A stretch of 64,000 bases of DNA from contig NZ_VFWX01000007.1 of NCBI RefSeq assembly GCF_006442965.1, positions 186,001 through 250,000 on the forward strand, given 5' to 3'. The translations under genes were made by a program, and so were the position numbers. This document shows, one piece after another, positions 36,505 to 45,844 of this stretch (positions within the stretch are counted from its first letter, which is position 1; every line of letters starts with the position of its first letter). The notes under the pieces were generated by a model. That model was not told where the DNA came from. It searched no databases and worked only from the letters and a program-made list of their open reading frames with translations. This DNA is from Mesorhizobium sp. CU3 (GTDB lineage Bacteria; Pseudomonadota; Alphaproteobacteria; Rhizobiales; Rhizobiaceae).

Positions 36505-36981
36505 ATGTTCGAACGCGTGTTGTCCTTCCTGAGGGATCTGCCGGCTGGCGATGCCAAGCCCAGTGCCGACGATCCGCGCGTCGCGGCATCCGCCCTGCTC
36601 TACCATGTGATGAGCGCCGACGGCGTGCGCCAGGACGTCGAATGGGAGCGCTTCAAGGAGATCCTCGCCGAGACCTATTCGGTGAGCGGGGCGGAGCTGG
36701 ACGCGCTGGCCGCGGCTGGCGAGCGCGCCGACAATGAGGCGATCGATCTCTACGCCTTCACCAGCGTGCTCAAGCGCCATCTCGATGCCGAGGCGCGCAA
36801 GGCTTTCATCGGTTTGATGTGGGAAATCGTCTATGCCGATGGCGAATTGCACGAACTTGAGGACAATACGGTCTGGCGCGTCGCCGAGCTGATCGGCGTC
36901 GAGCGCCACGACCGGGTCGAGGCGCGCCGCAAGGCGGCGGCCGAAGCGCCCGGCGCGCGTGGCAGTTCGAGCGACGAATAG
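36505..36981 (+). CDS. TerB family protein
   Basis: A 158-residue helical protein with the TerB pattern: ALLYHVMSADGVRQDVEWERFKEIL and, about 60 residues later, LMWEIVYADGELHELEDNTVWRVAELIGV. Both contain the acidic ADG-x(5-8)-E sites that bind metal in TerB. ATG 36505 is preferred because AGGGAAAA lies just before it; an in-frame ATG at 36481 lacks a site. It is the last member of the hem cluster, 30 bases after hemY. The role in tellurite or stress response is unproven. Confidence 0.85.
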   Translation: MFERVLSFLRDLPAGDAKPSADDPRVAASALLYHVMSADGVRQDVEWERFKEILAETYSVSGAELDALAAAGERADNEAIDLYAFTSVLKRHLDAEARKAFIGLMWEIVYADGELHELEDNTVWRVAELIGVERHDRVEARRKAAAEAPGARGSSSDE

Positions 36982-36997
36982 GGGCCTTTCTTCCTCC

Positions 36998-37714
36998 ATG
37001 CCATCCAGACCGAGGCCGAGACCAAAAATCCTGATCGTGCTGCATCAGGAGAATTCGAGCCCCGGACGCGTTGGCCACATGCTTCTGGAAGACGGCTTCG
37101 ACCTCGACATCCGCCGGCCGCCGCTCGGCGACGAGCTCCCCTGCACACTCGCCGATCACGCCGGCGCCGTCGTCTTCGGCGGGCCGATGAGCGCCAACGA
37201 CCAGGAGGAGTTCGTCCGCCGCGAGACCGACTGGCTGGAAATCCCGCTCAAGGAGAACCGGCCGTTCCTTGGCATCTGCCTAGGCGCGCAGATGCTGGCC
37301 AACCATCTCGGCGGCAAGGTCGAGGGCCATGGCGAAGGGCTGGTCGAGATCGGCTGGTATCCGCTGAAGGCCACCGATGCCGGCAGGAAGCTGCTGCATT
37401 GGCCCGAAATGGTCTACCAGTTCCACCGCGAGGGCTTCTCGCTGCCCAGGGACGCGACGCTGCTGGCGACGGCCGAGACCTATCCCAACCAGGCGTTCCG
37501 CTATGGCGACAATGCCTGGGGCATCCAGTTCCATGGCGAGCTGACCCGGGTGATGATGCAGCGTTGGGTGGTGCGCGGCGCGCATCGCTTCGAACTCCCC
37601 GGCGCCCAGCCCGGCCGCGACCACCTCGGCGGCCGGCTGATCTGGGACATGCACCTGAAGCGCTGGCTGAGCGAGTTTTTGGGGATGATCTTCGGCAGGG
37701 CGGCGGCGGGGTAG
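36998..37714 (+). CDS. Class I glutamine amidotransferase (GMP synthase-like domain protein)
   Basis: A 238-residue stand-alone GATase. The nucleophile Cys is in FLGICLGAQMLA, the catalytic His in AWGIQFHGELT, and the oxyanion region in GAVVFGGPMSAND. Stand-alone enzymes of this type include gamma-glutamyl hydrolases and regulators; the acceptor substrate is unknown. The start overlaps nothing and lies 17 bases after the TerB gene, so the two may be co-transcribed. From the stop to 37860 no gene is visible. Confidence 0.87.
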   Translation: MPSRPRPRPKILIVLHQENSSPGRVGHMLLEDGFDLDIRRPPLGDELPCTLADHAGAVVFGGPMSANDQEEFVRRETDWLEIPLKENRPFLGICLGAQMLANHLGGKVEGHGEGLVEIGWYPLKATDAGRKLLHWPEMVYQFHREGFSLPRDATLLATAETYPNQAFRYGDNAWGIQFHGELTRVMMQRWVVRGAHRFELPGAQPGRDHLGGRLIWDMHLKRWLSEFLGMIFGRAAAG

Positions 37715-37859
37715 GTTAGGGTTCCGAACGGTCTGCGCCGCGTTGTCCCAGAAGCGGACGTCGAAGCAAAGCGGCGAAGGCCAACGGTATGTTGGCGAAT
37801 CGTTGGGTTCGTCGGTGTGCCAACTTGGCGGCGGGCTCGAACCATACGCGATAAGTGAA

Positions 37860-38867
37860 TTAGAAGTTGTGTAAGTCCGCCTGAGCAATGCCCCCCATCT
37901 CATCGGTCATTTGCCGGGTTTGAGCCGGGACGCTCGGCGAGGCTAGGCCCATGCAATCAAAGAACTGTTTTAAAAGCACCCGATCAAAATGACCGCTCCA
38001 CGTCCCCATCATCTCCGCGGCAGCCTCCGGAGTGAAGCCCTTCTTGTATGGCCGAGCGGACGTCAAGGCATCGAAAACATCGCAAATCGCGACAATCCGT
38101 GCAGCAGCACCGACCTGTGTGTCTTTCAAGCCATCCGGGTAGCCGGACCCGTCCAGCTTTTCGTGATGGTGAAGGCAAATTTCTCCCACGATTTCCGGTA
38201 GCCCCTTCGTTCCCACCAGGATCGCATATCCCTCGCGCGGATGGGTTTGCATCACTGCCATCTCATGAGCCGTGAGTTTGTCGGCCTTGGTCAGAATGGC
38301 GGTCGGGATGCGAATCTTTCCGATGTCATGCAGAAGACTGCCGATTGACAGCAACCGGACCAAATTGCGGTCAAGCTTGAGATGTCGCGCGAACAATCCG
38401 ACAAGGGCACAGACTGCCACTGAGTGTTGAAAGCTGATTTCGTCCTTTGTCTTGAGCTTGGTGAGGTTCAAGACGCTTGCCGGGCGAGTGTACAGGAGCT
38501 GGTCGACGACATCGACAACAGCTTCCACTTGCTGCTGATCAACGCGTGTTGATGAGGCTGCGTCGCTGAAGATCGAGCGGACCATCCCGGTCGCTTTCAT
38601 CAACGTGGCCTCAGTGCCGGGGGGTGTTGAGCTCTCAATCGGTTTTGGTAGCTCGACCGTCGAACTGGTTGGCCCGACCCCTTTTGAAAGATCGATGACA
38701 AGCGTCGTTACCGAACTTTCGCGAAGCGCCTTCAGTTCGGCCGGGCTGGATAGTTTGAACTGGCTGGCTGCAAACGGGCTGCGCAGCCATTGCTTGCCGA
38801 ACCCATGGATAAACATGCCGAGACGGGCTTCATTCTTGTCGATCTGAAGAAGCGTAGAATTGCTCAT
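37860..38867 (-). CDS. HD-GYP cyclic-di-GMP phosphodiesterase with DUF3391 domain
   Basis: A 335-residue protein. Residues 1-95 (LGMFIHGFGKQWLRSPF) match DUF3391. The HD-GYP domain starts near residue 130 and has LLHDIGKIRIP, the metal-binding HHHEKLDGSGYPDGL and IVAICDVFDALTSARPYK. It should cut c-di-GMP to pGpG or GMP, opposing the two cyclases at 2.8-5.6 kb. Base composition is clearly less GC-rich than the neighbours, and no partner gene is present, so it may be a later arrival. Confidence 0.9.
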   Translation of the reverse strand: MSNSTLLQIDKNEARLGMFIHGFGKQWLRSPFAASQFKLSSPAELKALRESSVTTLVIDLSKGVGPTSSTVELPKPIESSTPPGTEATLMKATGMVRSIFSDAASSTRVDQQQVEAVVDVVDQLLYTRPASVLNLTKLKTKDEISFQHSVAVCALVGLFARHLKLDRNLVRLLSIGSLLHDIGKIRIPTAILTKADKLTAHEMAVMQTHPREGYAILVGTKGLPEIVGEICLHHHEKLDGSGYPDGLKDTQVGAAARIVAICDVFDALTSARPYKKGFTPEAAAEMMGTWSGHFDRVLLKQFFDCMGLASPSVPAQTRQMTDEMGGIAQADLHNF

Positions 38868-39209
38868 GCAGTGTTCGCTTGGTTGGCATTTGACTTGAAA
38901 CCGTCGGAGCGACCAAGTGCTTGGCGGACAGCAACGCCTAATATTGCCCGCGCCGCCGGTGCGCCTGTTTCAAGGCATAGCGCATAGCTGCCCGGTACCT
39001 ACTTTCGCGCGCCTCACAATCCTCGCCGCTGCTCAACGTTACGGCATGTTCGTAAACTTTCCTTACCCTACGAGACGGCTCGAGAACGGCAGTTATAGGC
39101 CCAAGGGTAGCCAAAAGCCTCCAGTCCGGGGACGGCTCATATCATCCGTTGACGGCGCACGGCAGTTCGCCCGAAAATCGGATCGAGCAGCTTGGATCCG
39201 CGACCCCGA
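38868..39209. other. 342-base gap without recognised gene
   Basis: This region between the HD-GYP gene and the MFS gene is of lower GC content than most of the window. It presumably contains the HD-GYP promoter. No ORF with a family match, no RNA gene and no repeat family was recognised in it. Confidence 0.4.
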
Positions 39210-40448
39210 TCACTCCCGGCTATTCAAATGCCGCACCCGCCGCAGCGCTGGGAACAGCCACGCCCACAACCCGGCCACCGCAATCGCTCCGATGCCGCCG
39301 ATCACCACCGCGGGCACTGTGCCGATCAGCGCCGCCATGGTGCCGGCGCGGAATTCGCCAACTTCGTTGGAAGCGCCGACGAAGACGCCGTTGACGGCGT
39401 TGACGCGGCCGCGCACTTCGTCCGGGGTCCAGAGCTGGATCAGCGTCTCGCGGATATAGACGCTGAACATGTCGGTGGCGCCGAGCAAGGCCAGCGCCAC
39501 GATCGACAGCCAGGTGACGGTCGAGACGCCGAACAGCACGGTAACAGTGCCGAATGCCGCCACGAAGCCCAGCATGATCTTGCCGGCATGATCGCGCACC
39601 GGATGGCCGGCGAGCCAGACAGCGACGCTGATGGCGCCGATGCCGGGCGCCGAGCGCAGCAGGCCGAGGCCCCACGGGCCGAGATCCAGAATGTCGCGCG
39701 CATAAACTGGCAGCAGCGCCGAGGCGCCCGACAGGAGCACGGCGAAGAGGTCGAGCGAGATGGCGCCGAGCACCACCTTCTCGCCCCAGATGTAACGGAA
39801 GCCGGCAAACAGCGTCTCGATCGTCGGCTTGTCCGTGGCGGTCTGTTGGGCCGGCTTCGGGATGGTGAAGATCAGCAACGCGGCCGCAAGCATCAGGGTG
39901 GTGGCGATTGCATAGGCGATTTCGGCCGACAGGCCGTAGAGCAGGCCACCTGCGACGGGGCCGACGATGGTCGCCGTCTGCCAGGCGGAGGAGTTCCAGG
40001 CGATGGCGTTGGCGAAGTCCTCCTGCGGCACCAGATTGGCGAACAACGAGGACGAGGCCGGCCCGTAGAAGGCGCGGGCGGCACCGAATACGGCAAGCAC
40101 GACGAAGATCGGCAGCGGGCTGGTCAGGCCGTGCAGCGTCAACGCCAACAGGATGAGCGCGCAGCTTGCCTCCCCCATTGACGACAAAGTCATGATCAGG
40201 CGACGGCCGAAGCGGTCGGCGACGACGCCGGTGACCAGCACCAGAAGCAGCGAAGGCAGGAACTGCACGATGCCGACAATACCGAGGTCGAACGGATCGC
40301 GGGTCAGGTCGTACATCTGCCAGCCGACGGCCACCGACACGATTTGCGCGGCAAAGGTGGTCAGGAAGCGCGCCGTCCAGTAGCTGCGAAAGGATTTGTG
40401 GCGGAACGCGGCATAGCGCTGGTCCGGCGATGTCTGTTCTGTGGTCAT
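39210..40448 (-). CDS. MFS transporter (EntS-like drug/siderophore exporter group)
   Basis: A 412-residue inner-membrane protein with about 12 hydrophobic helices. FRSYWTARFLTTFAAQIVSVAVGWQMYDLT at the start and VTGVVADRFGRRLIM in the loop 2-3 region are typical of the MFS_3/EntS branch (multidrug or siderophore export). The substrate is not evident from context. The gene is not linked to its neighbours. Confidence 0.88.
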   Translation of the reverse strand: MTTEQTSPDQRYAAFRHKSFRSYWTARFLTTFAAQIVSVAVGWQMYDLTRDPFDLGIVGIVQFLPSLLLVLVTGVVADRFGRRLIMTLSSMGEASCALILLALTLHGLTSPLPIFVVLAVFGAARAFYGPASSSLFANLVPQEDFANAIAWNSSAWQTATIVGPVAGGLLYGLSAEIAYAIATTLMLAAALLIFTIPKPAQQTATDKPTIETLFAGFRYIWGEKVVLGAISLDLFAVLLSGASALLPVYARDILDLGPWGLGLLRSAPGIGAISVAVWLAGHPVRDHAGKIMLGFVAAFGTVTVLFGVSTVTWLSIVALALLGATDMFSVYIRETLIQLWTPDEVRGRVNAVNGVFVGASNEVGEFRAGTMAALIGTVPAVVIGGIGAIAVAGLWAWLFPALRRVRHLNSRE

Positions 40449-40601
40449 GGAGATAGGGCCCCGTTGCGAAAATTGGCCAGCGGGGCACTTCCCGAATTGG
40501 GCGCTGTTCCGGCCAACGAAACTTAAGAAAGTTCGCGCGGCATATGCTTTAGAATCGGCGTTCGATCAAGGATTTTTCCCATTTTCCGTCGACTGGACCA
40601 G

Positions 40602-40700
40602 CGCAATTCCAAAACAGCGCGCAGCGGTTTTCCGTCCGAAATTGCGTCGAAACAGAGAGATAGGGCGGTTCGCCGCTTCTCTGAAAAGGTGAAACGCTCG
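40602..40700 (-). repeat. Family D element, copy 3 (inverted)
   Basis: An inverted copy about 99 bases long: GCGCAATTCC, GCGGTTTTCCGTCCGAAATT, GCGTCGAAACAG and then GGCGGTTCGCCGCTTCTCTG-AAAAGGTGAAACGCTC. It lies directly after the stop (40707) of the aminotransferase gene. The long form, which includes the GAAACGCTC end, matches copy 6. Confidence 0.8.
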
Positions 40701-40706
40701 AGGAAG

Positions 40707-41813
40707 TTACCGGCGCAACGCGGTCGAGATGGCGGCCAGTCCGCCTTGCAGTTCCGCCTCTTTCGGCCAGCCGAAGCCGACGCGGAAGAAGCGCTTCGGC
40801 ATGTCGAACCAGTGCCCGGGGCCGACATAGGTGCCGTGCTCTTCGAGCAGCCGGGCGTAGAAGCCGTCGAGGTCGAACCCGGCATCGACGTTCAGCCGCG
40901 GGAAGCCGACGACGCCGCCTTGCGGCCGCACCCAATCGACCAGTGCCTCGCCGTCAATCCAGGCCTGCACGATGTCGCGGCGCCTGGCCATGTCGGGCAA
41001 AAGCGAAGCCAGGAAGGCGTCGCGGCGCTCCAGCATGGCGCGCGCGATCGCCTCGTCGATGACGCTGCCGCAGATGCCGATCTGCTCCTTGGCGGCAAGG
41101 AATGTCTCCTGCAACTCCGCGTCGCGGGTGATCAGCCAGCCGATGCGGATGCCGGGAATGCCGAAGGCTTTGGACAGCGAGCAGACGCTGATGGCGCTTG
41201 GGCTGAGCGAGGCCGCCACAGGCAGCTTTTCGCCGAAGGAGAGGTCGCGATAGGTCTCGTCGACCAGCAGCCGGCAAGGATGGGGCCGGCTCTCGGCCAG
41301 CGCGACCAGCGCGTCGAGATCGGTGCGTGTCATCATCGTGCCGGTCGGGTTATGCGGGCAGGTCACGCTGATCAGCCTGGTGTTCGGCCGCACTTCTGCC
41401 TTCACGCGCTCGATATCGACGGCGAAACCCTGGTCGAAATCGAGATCGACATAGGAAATGGCGCAGCCGATCGCCTTGGGCGTCTCGATGTTGGTGGCGT
41501 AGTTGGGTCGCACGACGACGAGGTGGTCGCCAGCCGACAGCAGCGCGGTGGCAATGATGAACAGGGCGCCGGCGGCGCCCGCGGTCACCAGCACATCGTC
41601 CAGCGAAAGGTCCTTGTCCTGCCCGGCGATCAGCGCACGCAGTTCCTTGTCGCCGCGATGCTCGCCGTAAAACAGTGTCAGGTCGGGAAGCGTGAGACCA
41701 ATGTCGGAGAGCTTCTGGTCGGCGATCGAGCTTTCGGAGAGGTTGTAGCGGATGCGGTCGTAGCCGTATTCCTCCGGCGCCTCCTTCTCGATCACCATCC
41801 GGGCGTAATTCAT
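40707..41813 (-). CDS. Pyridoxal-phosphate aminotransferase, class I/II
   Basis: A 368-residue fold-type I enzyme. The PLP lysine is in CSLSKAFGIPGIRIGWL, the cofactor-binding Asn-Pro in TCPHNPTGTMM, and the Asp-Glu-Tyr in LLVDETYRDLSFGEK. The final FRVGFGWPKEAEL holds the substrate-carboxylate Arg. The amino donor and acceptor are not predictable. A related group carries a role in amino-acid or capreomycidine-like metabolism, but no such genes lie nearby. Confidence 0.9.
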   Translation of the reverse strand: MNYARMVIEKEAPEEYGYDRIRYNLSESSIADQKLSDIGLTLPDLTLFYGEHRGDKELRALIAGQDKDLSLDDVLVTAGAAGALFIIATALLSAGDHLVVVRPNYATNIETPKAIGCAISYVDLDFDQGFAVDIERVKAEVRPNTRLISVTCPHNPTGTMMTRTDLDALVALAESRPHPCRLLVDETYRDLSFGEKLPVAASLSPSAISVCSLSKAFGIPGIRIGWLITRDAELQETFLAAKEQIGICGSVIDEAIARAMLERRDAFLASLLPDMARRRDIVQAWIDGEALVDWVRPQGGVVGFPRLNVDAGFDLDGFYARLLEEHGTYVGPGHWFDMPKRFFRVGFGWPKEAELQGGLAAISTALRR

Positions 41814-41840
41814 CGCCGAGCTTCCCCATTTTATCTGTGA

Positions 41841-41892
41841 TTTGGAGCAATCCTGACGGAAACTGCCTCACAGTTTTCCCGGAGTTGCCCTA
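41841..41892 (+). repeat. Family D element, copy 4 (degenerate)
   Basis: A short worn copy: AGCAATCCTGACGGAAACTG then CTCACAGTTTTCCCGGAGTT. It keeps the order of the D core but with several changes. It lies upstream of the aminotransferase start. Confidence 0.55.
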
Positions 41893-41918
41893 TCCGGCCT
41901 ATCCAAGCCACAAAAGCA

Positions 41919-41954
41919 GGAAGCCTGCCAAGGCGGATTCCTCGGCAGGCTTCC
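41919..41954 (-). terminator. Rho-independent terminator of mucR
   Basis: A perfect 11-bp stem, GGAAGCCTGCC (41919-41929) and GGCAGGCTTCC (41944-41954). Read on the minus strand it is followed by TGCTTTTGT. It lies 28 bases after the mucR stop. Confidence 0.85.
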
Positions 41955-41981
41955 TCAAACCATTGGTGCAGGCGATAGCTT

Positions 41982-42452
41982 TCAGGCGGTTGCCTTGGCC
42001 TTCCTGGACCTCGCGGGCTTCACCGGTTCCGGCTCGGGTTCGGCCTTGCGGCCGAGGCCGATCGACTTGGCCAGTTGCGAGCGCGAGGCCGCGTAGTTGG
42101 GCGCGACCATCGGGTAGTCGACCGGGAGGCCCCATTTGGCGCGATAGGCCTCGGGCGTCAGGTTGAAATGCACGCCGATATGGCGCTTCAGCGATTTGAA
42201 CTTCTTACCGTCCTCGAGACAGATTATGTAGTCCGGCGTCACCGAGCGCCTCGGGTTCACGGCGGGAACCGGCGGCGGCGCCGCGGGCTCCTGCGGCCGG
42301 TTCAGCCCGCTGATCGAGGAGGCCACGCTAGCGATCAGTCCGCCCAGGTCCGCGGCGGGCAGGCGGTTCTTGGCGACATAGGCCGAAACGATGTGAGCGG
42401 TAAGCTCGAGCAGGTCGATCTCGCCCTTGGCTGTGTTGGCTTCCTCGTCCAC
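41982..42452 (-). CDS. mucR: MucR/Ros family zinc-finger regulator
   Basis: A 156-residue regulator. [18 protein letters not shown] and [11 protein letters not shown] form the N-terminal oligomerisation part. The DNA-binding part is [49 protein letters not shown]. The zinc-site pattern is C-x2-D...H-x3-H rather than C-x2-C. The start is GTG at 42452, with GGAGGGACT just before it, giving the normal [11 protein letters not shown] start; the longer ATG frame from 42563 includes non-conserved residues. MucR proteins control exopolysaccharide, motility and symbiosis or virulence genes and often repress themselves. Confidence 0.92.
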   Translation of the reverse strand: [156 protein letters not shown]

Positions 42453-42527
42453 GTAGTCCCTCCATTGTGCCGCGAAACCGATCTGGTCTTCGCGGCGTGT
42501 AATATCAAAGGCGCGCAACCGTTGTTT

Positions 42528-42559
42528 GCGAATCCCGAAAGACGCGAATCCCGAAAGAC
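42528..42559. repeat. Tandem 16-bp direct repeat upstream of mucR
   Basis: GCGAATCCCGAAAGAC occurs twice in exact head-to-tail order at 42528-42543 and 42544-42559, 76 bases upstream of the mucR GTG. It lies in the AT-rich 5' region of mucR (42453-42666), where autoregulatory sites are expected. Confidence 0.75.
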
Positions 42560-42666
42560 GCAAGGAGGCCGAGCCGGCGAACTTCTAGTCGGCAAATCTG
42601 CGCGACGCAATGATCTATCGCACAATTACACGCTATTTTGAACAATTATACTGAAATGTAACAATA

Positions 42667-43371
42667 TCAGACGATCAGCGCCTTGTCGCGCCAAAGACGA
42701 AATCCACCTTCGAAAGCGCGAGTGTTGTCGCCGCGCCTTGATTTTTCAGGCAATTCGTCAAGCTTATCGACATTGCCGCCGCCGATGACGACATAATCCG
42801 GCTGCAAAGCGGCGCGAAGCCTGTCGACGACGTCGAAAACGTATTTGCGCCACTTTTTCTTCCCGCGCTTTTCCAGGCCGCGCTCGCCGACATAATCCTC
42901 GAAGCTGGCGCCTTTCTTGTAGGGCAGGTGGGCAAGCTCCATCGGCTGGCCGACGTTGTTGATGACCATCGCCGCGCCGAGGCCGGTGCCGAGGCCGAGG
43001 AAGAGCATGCGGCCGCCGTCATAGCTGCCGATCGCCTGCATCAGCGCGTCGTTGACCAGCTTCACCGGCTTGCCGAAGGCGGCGGTGAAATCATAGCCGT
43101 TCCAGCCCTTGCCGAGATTGAAGGGATCGAGCGAAGGCTTGTTGTCTCGCACCGGGCCCGGATAGCCCATCGAGATCACGTCATAGTCCAGCCCCTCGGC
43201 CAGCTTCTTCACCGAGTTGACGACCTGATCAGGCGTCAGGCCGGGCCCGGATGGCACCCGGCGCATCTCGCCGCCGGCGCTGGTCAGGATCTTCACATGC
43301 GAGCCGCCGACGTCGATGGTCAGCACGATCGGGTTGTCGCTTGCCGCAGCCGGTTTTGCCGCTTTCGCCAT
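42667..43371 (-). CDS. ROK-family glucokinase, polyphosphate glucokinase-like
   Basis: A 234-residue sugar kinase. The phosphate-1 loop is LTIDVGGSHVKIL, the sugar and catalytic region MGYPGPVRDNKPS and LVNDALMQAIG, and the phosphate-2 loop GLGTGLGAAMV. Its short length and ELAHLPYKKGASFEDYVGERGLEK resemble polyphosphate glucokinases, which phosphorylate glucose with polyP or ATP. It is the last gene of the GH15-gnd-zwf cluster and would supply glucose-6-phosphate for zwf. The phosphate donor is inferred. Confidence 0.8.
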   Translation of the reverse strand: MAKAAKPAAASDNPIVLTIDVGGSHVKILTSAGGEMRRVPSGPGLTPDQVVNSVKKLAEGLDYDVISMGYPGPVRDNKPSLDPFNLGKGWNGYDFTAAFGKPVKLVNDALMQAIGSYDGGRMLFLGLGTGLGAAMVINNVGQPMELAHLPYKKGASFEDYVGERGLEKRGKKKWRKYVFDVVDRLRAALQPDYVVIGGGNVDKLDELPEKSRRGDNTRAFEGGFRLWRDKALIV

Positions 43372-43389
43372 TTCAAATTCCCTCCGAAA

Positions 43390-44766
43390 CTATTTCTCCG
43401 GATTGATCCAGCCGTCGGGTGGGCCGAAGCCTTTCATGGCATCGGCCGGTCCCCAGGTCTTCGGCGCATAGGTCGCCGGCGGCGTCGTGTCGCCGAGCAC
43501 CGGGCCGACGATGCGCCAGGCAAGCTCAGCCGCGTCCTGGCGCGTAAAAAGCTGGCCGTTGCCGTTCATGGCGTCGCCGATCAGCCGCTCATAGGGAGGC
43601 ATGTCGCCCTTGGTGTCGTCGAGCGCGGTCAGTTCTACTTGCTCGCCGACCATGTCGTCGCCGGGCCGCTTGCGCTGGGCGCCGATCGAGATCGCCACCT
43701 GCGGGTCGATGCCGAAGCGGACATAATTGGCGTCGCTCGGCTTGATCGGATCGAAGACGTCGAGCGGCGGCCGCTTCAGCCGCACGATCACTTCGGTCGC
43801 GTGCACCGGCATGTTCTTGCCAGCGCGGATGAAGAAGGGCACGTCCTGCCAGCGCCAGGTGTCGACAAAGAAGCGCACGGCGGCAAATGTCTCGACCGGC
43901 GAGTTGGGCCGCACGCCCGGTTCCGCCAGATAGCCGTCGAACTGGCCGCGCACGACATCGTCCTTGGTCAGCGTACGGATGGCACGCAACACCTGCACCT
44001 TCTCGTCGATGAGATCGTCGGCCGAGCGGCCGACCGGCGGCTCCATGGCGAGCAGCAGCAGGATGTTGAGCAGGTGGTTCTCGATGACGTCGCGGATACA
44101 GCCGACATCGTCATAGAATTTGCCGCGGCCCTCGACGCCGAAATCCTCGGCCATGGTGATCTGCACGCTCTCGACGAAATTGCGGTTCCAGATCGGCTCC
44201 AGGAAGGAATTGGCGAAGCGGAAATAGAGCAGGTTCTGGATCGCTTCCTTGCCGAGATAGTGGTCGATGCGGAAGATCGACTGCTCGTCGAAGACCAGAT
44301 GCAACACCCTGTTCAGCCAGCGCGCCGACTGCAGATCGTGGCCGAAGGGTTTTTCGACCATCAGCCGCGCGCCGCGTGCGGTGCCGGACTGTTCCAGCCC
44401 CTGCACGACGGTCTCGAACATGGTCGGCGGCACGGCCATGTAATGCAGCGGCCGCTGCGCCGAACCAAGCGCGGTCTTCAATTTCTCGAAGGTGGCGCTG
44501 TCGCGATAGTCGCCGCTGACATAGCGCAGCAGCGAGGCGAACTTGCCGAACACCTTGTCGTCGACGGCGCCCAGCGCATTGACGATGCCGTCGCGGGCGC
44601 GGTCCACCAGTTTGGGCAACTCCCAGGGGTCAAAGGCGACGCCGATGACCGGCTCGGTCAGCGTTCCTTTGGCGACCATCTGGTAGAGCGCGGGGAAAAT
44701 CTTCTTATGGGCAAGGTCGCCGGTCGCTCCGAAAAGCACCAACGTGTCGGACCTCTCCTGGCTCAT
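43390..44766 (-). CDS. zwf: Glucose-6-phosphate 1-dehydrogenase
   Basis: A 458-residue enzyme that opens the oxidative pentose-phosphate and Entner-Doudoroff routes. The N-terminal [20 protein letters not shown] is the NADP fold. The active-site signature [15 protein letters not shown] with the catalytic His-Tyr-Lys, and [10 protein letters not shown], are intact. GAGGGGAGTG precedes ATG 44766; an extended frame to 44820 overlaps gnd and is not needed. It lies 13 bases after gnd; pgl is not in the cluster. Confidence 0.95.
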   Translation of the reverse strand: MSQERSDTLVLFGATGDLAHKKIFPALYQMVAKGTLTEPVIGVAFDPWELPKLVDRARDGIVNALGAVDDKVFGKFASLLRYVSGDYRDSATFEKLKTALGSAQRPLHYMAVPPTMFETVVQGLEQSGTARGARLMVEKPFGHDLQSARWLNRVLHLVFDEQSIFRIDHYLGKEAIQNLLYFRFANSFLEPIWNRNFVESVQITMAEDFGVEGRGKFYDDVGCIRDVIENHLLNILLLLAMEPPVGRSADDLIDEKVQVLRAIRTLTKDDVVRGQFDGYLAEPGVRPNSPVETFAAVRFFVDTWRWQDVPFFIRAGKNMPVHATEVIVRLKRPPLDVFDPIKPSDANYVRFGIDPQVAISIGAQRKRPGDDMVGEQVELTALDDTKGDMPPYERLIGDAMNGNGQLFTRQDAAELAWRIVGPVLGDTTPPATYAPKTWGPADAMKGFGPPDGWINPEK

Positions 44767-44779
44767 GCGTTCACTCCCC

Positions 44780-45790
44780 TCACGCGCCGGTCTTCTTTTC
44801 GACATGGCCGCCGAAGGCATAGCGCATCGCGGACAGGAGCTTGTCGGCGAATTGCGATTCGCCCTGCGAGGAGAAGCGGTCGAACAGCGCCGATGACAGC
44901 ACCGGCGCCGGAACGCCGGTGTCGATCGCTGCCTTCAGCGTCCAGCGGCCCTCGCCGGAATCCGAAACGCGGCCGCCGAACTGAGCAAGCGCCGGGTCGC
45001 TCTTCAGCGCGCCGGCGGTAAGATCGAGCAGCCAGGAGCCGATGACGCTGCCATGCCGCCAGACTTCGGCGACCTGCGGCAGGTCGATGTCGAACTGGTA
45101 GTATTGCGGGCTTTCGAGCGGGCTGGTCTCGGCGTCGGCGGTGCGCGACCGCTTGCCGGCGTTGGCCGATTTCAGGATGTTCATGCCTTCGGCATAGGCG
45201 GCCATGACGCCGTATTCGATGCCGTTGTGCACCATCTTGACGAAATGGCCGGCGCCGCTTGCCCCGCAATGCAGATAGCCGAAGGCCGCCGTGCCGTCGT
45301 CCTTGGAGGGGTTGGTTCCGGCGTCCGGGCCGGGGGCAAGCGTGGCGAACACTGAATCCAGATGCTTCACCGCATCGTCCGGACCGCCGATCATCAGGCA
45401 GTAGCCGCGCTCGAGGCCCCAGACGCCGCCGCTGGTGCCGACATCGACGAAGTTGATGCCCTTGGTTGCCAGCTTGGCCGCCTGGTCGACGGCGTCGTGG
45501 TAGTAGGAATTGCCGCCGTCGATGATGATGTCGCCCGGCTCCATCAGTGCCGCGACCTGGTCGACGATCTTGCCGGTGATGGCCGCCGGCAGCATCAGCC
45601 AGGCGCAGCGCGGCTTGGCGAGCTTGCCGACGAATTCCTCCAGCGAGGCCGCACCGACGGCGCCGTCCTTGACCATGCCGGCGACGCTTGCCGAATTGAT
45701 GTCGTAGACGACGCATTCATGACCGTCGCGCATCAGGCGGCGCACCATGTTGGCGCCCATCCTGCCCAATCCCATCATTCCGATCTGCAT
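44780..45790 (-). CDS. gnd: 6-phosphogluconate dehydrogenase, short (GndA/YqeC-type) form
   Basis: A 336-residue decarboxylating enzyme, converting 6-phosphogluconate to ribulose-5-phosphate. [18 protein letters not shown] is the NAD(P) motif, [10 protein letters not shown] the conserved Gly-Gly-Asn, and [20 protein letters not shown] and [18 protein letters not shown] hold the catalytic Lys, His and Glu. The short form is often NAD-preferring. The gene begins 54 bases after the GH15 stop and ends 13 bases before zwf. Confidence 0.94.
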   Translation of the reverse strand: MQIGMMGLGRMGANMVRRLMRDGHECVVYDINSASVAGMVKDGAVGAASLEEFVGKLAKPRCAWLMLPAAITGKIVDQVAALMEPGDIIIDGGNSYYHDAVDQAAKLATKGINFVDVGTSGGVWGLERGYCLMIGGPDDAVKHLDSVFATLAPGPDAGTNPSKDDGTAAFGYLHCGASGAGHFVKMVHNGIEYGVMAAYAEGMNILKSANAGKRSRTADAETSPLESPQYYQFDIDLPQVAEVWRHGSVIGSWLLDLTAGALKSDPALAQFGGRVSDSGEGRWTLKAAIDTGVPAPVLSSALFDRFSSQGESQFADKLLSAMRYAFGGHVEKKTGA

Positions 45791-45844
45791 GGTTTCATCC
45801 CGATTGCTTGAGGAAAGAAGAAATCTATCGGCCGTGTTTCACGA

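Noticed and set aside
34735..36999. 754-codon open frame antisense to hemY
   Set aside because: Mirror frame of a GC-rich gene, low-complexity Arg/His-rich translation and no ribosome binding site.
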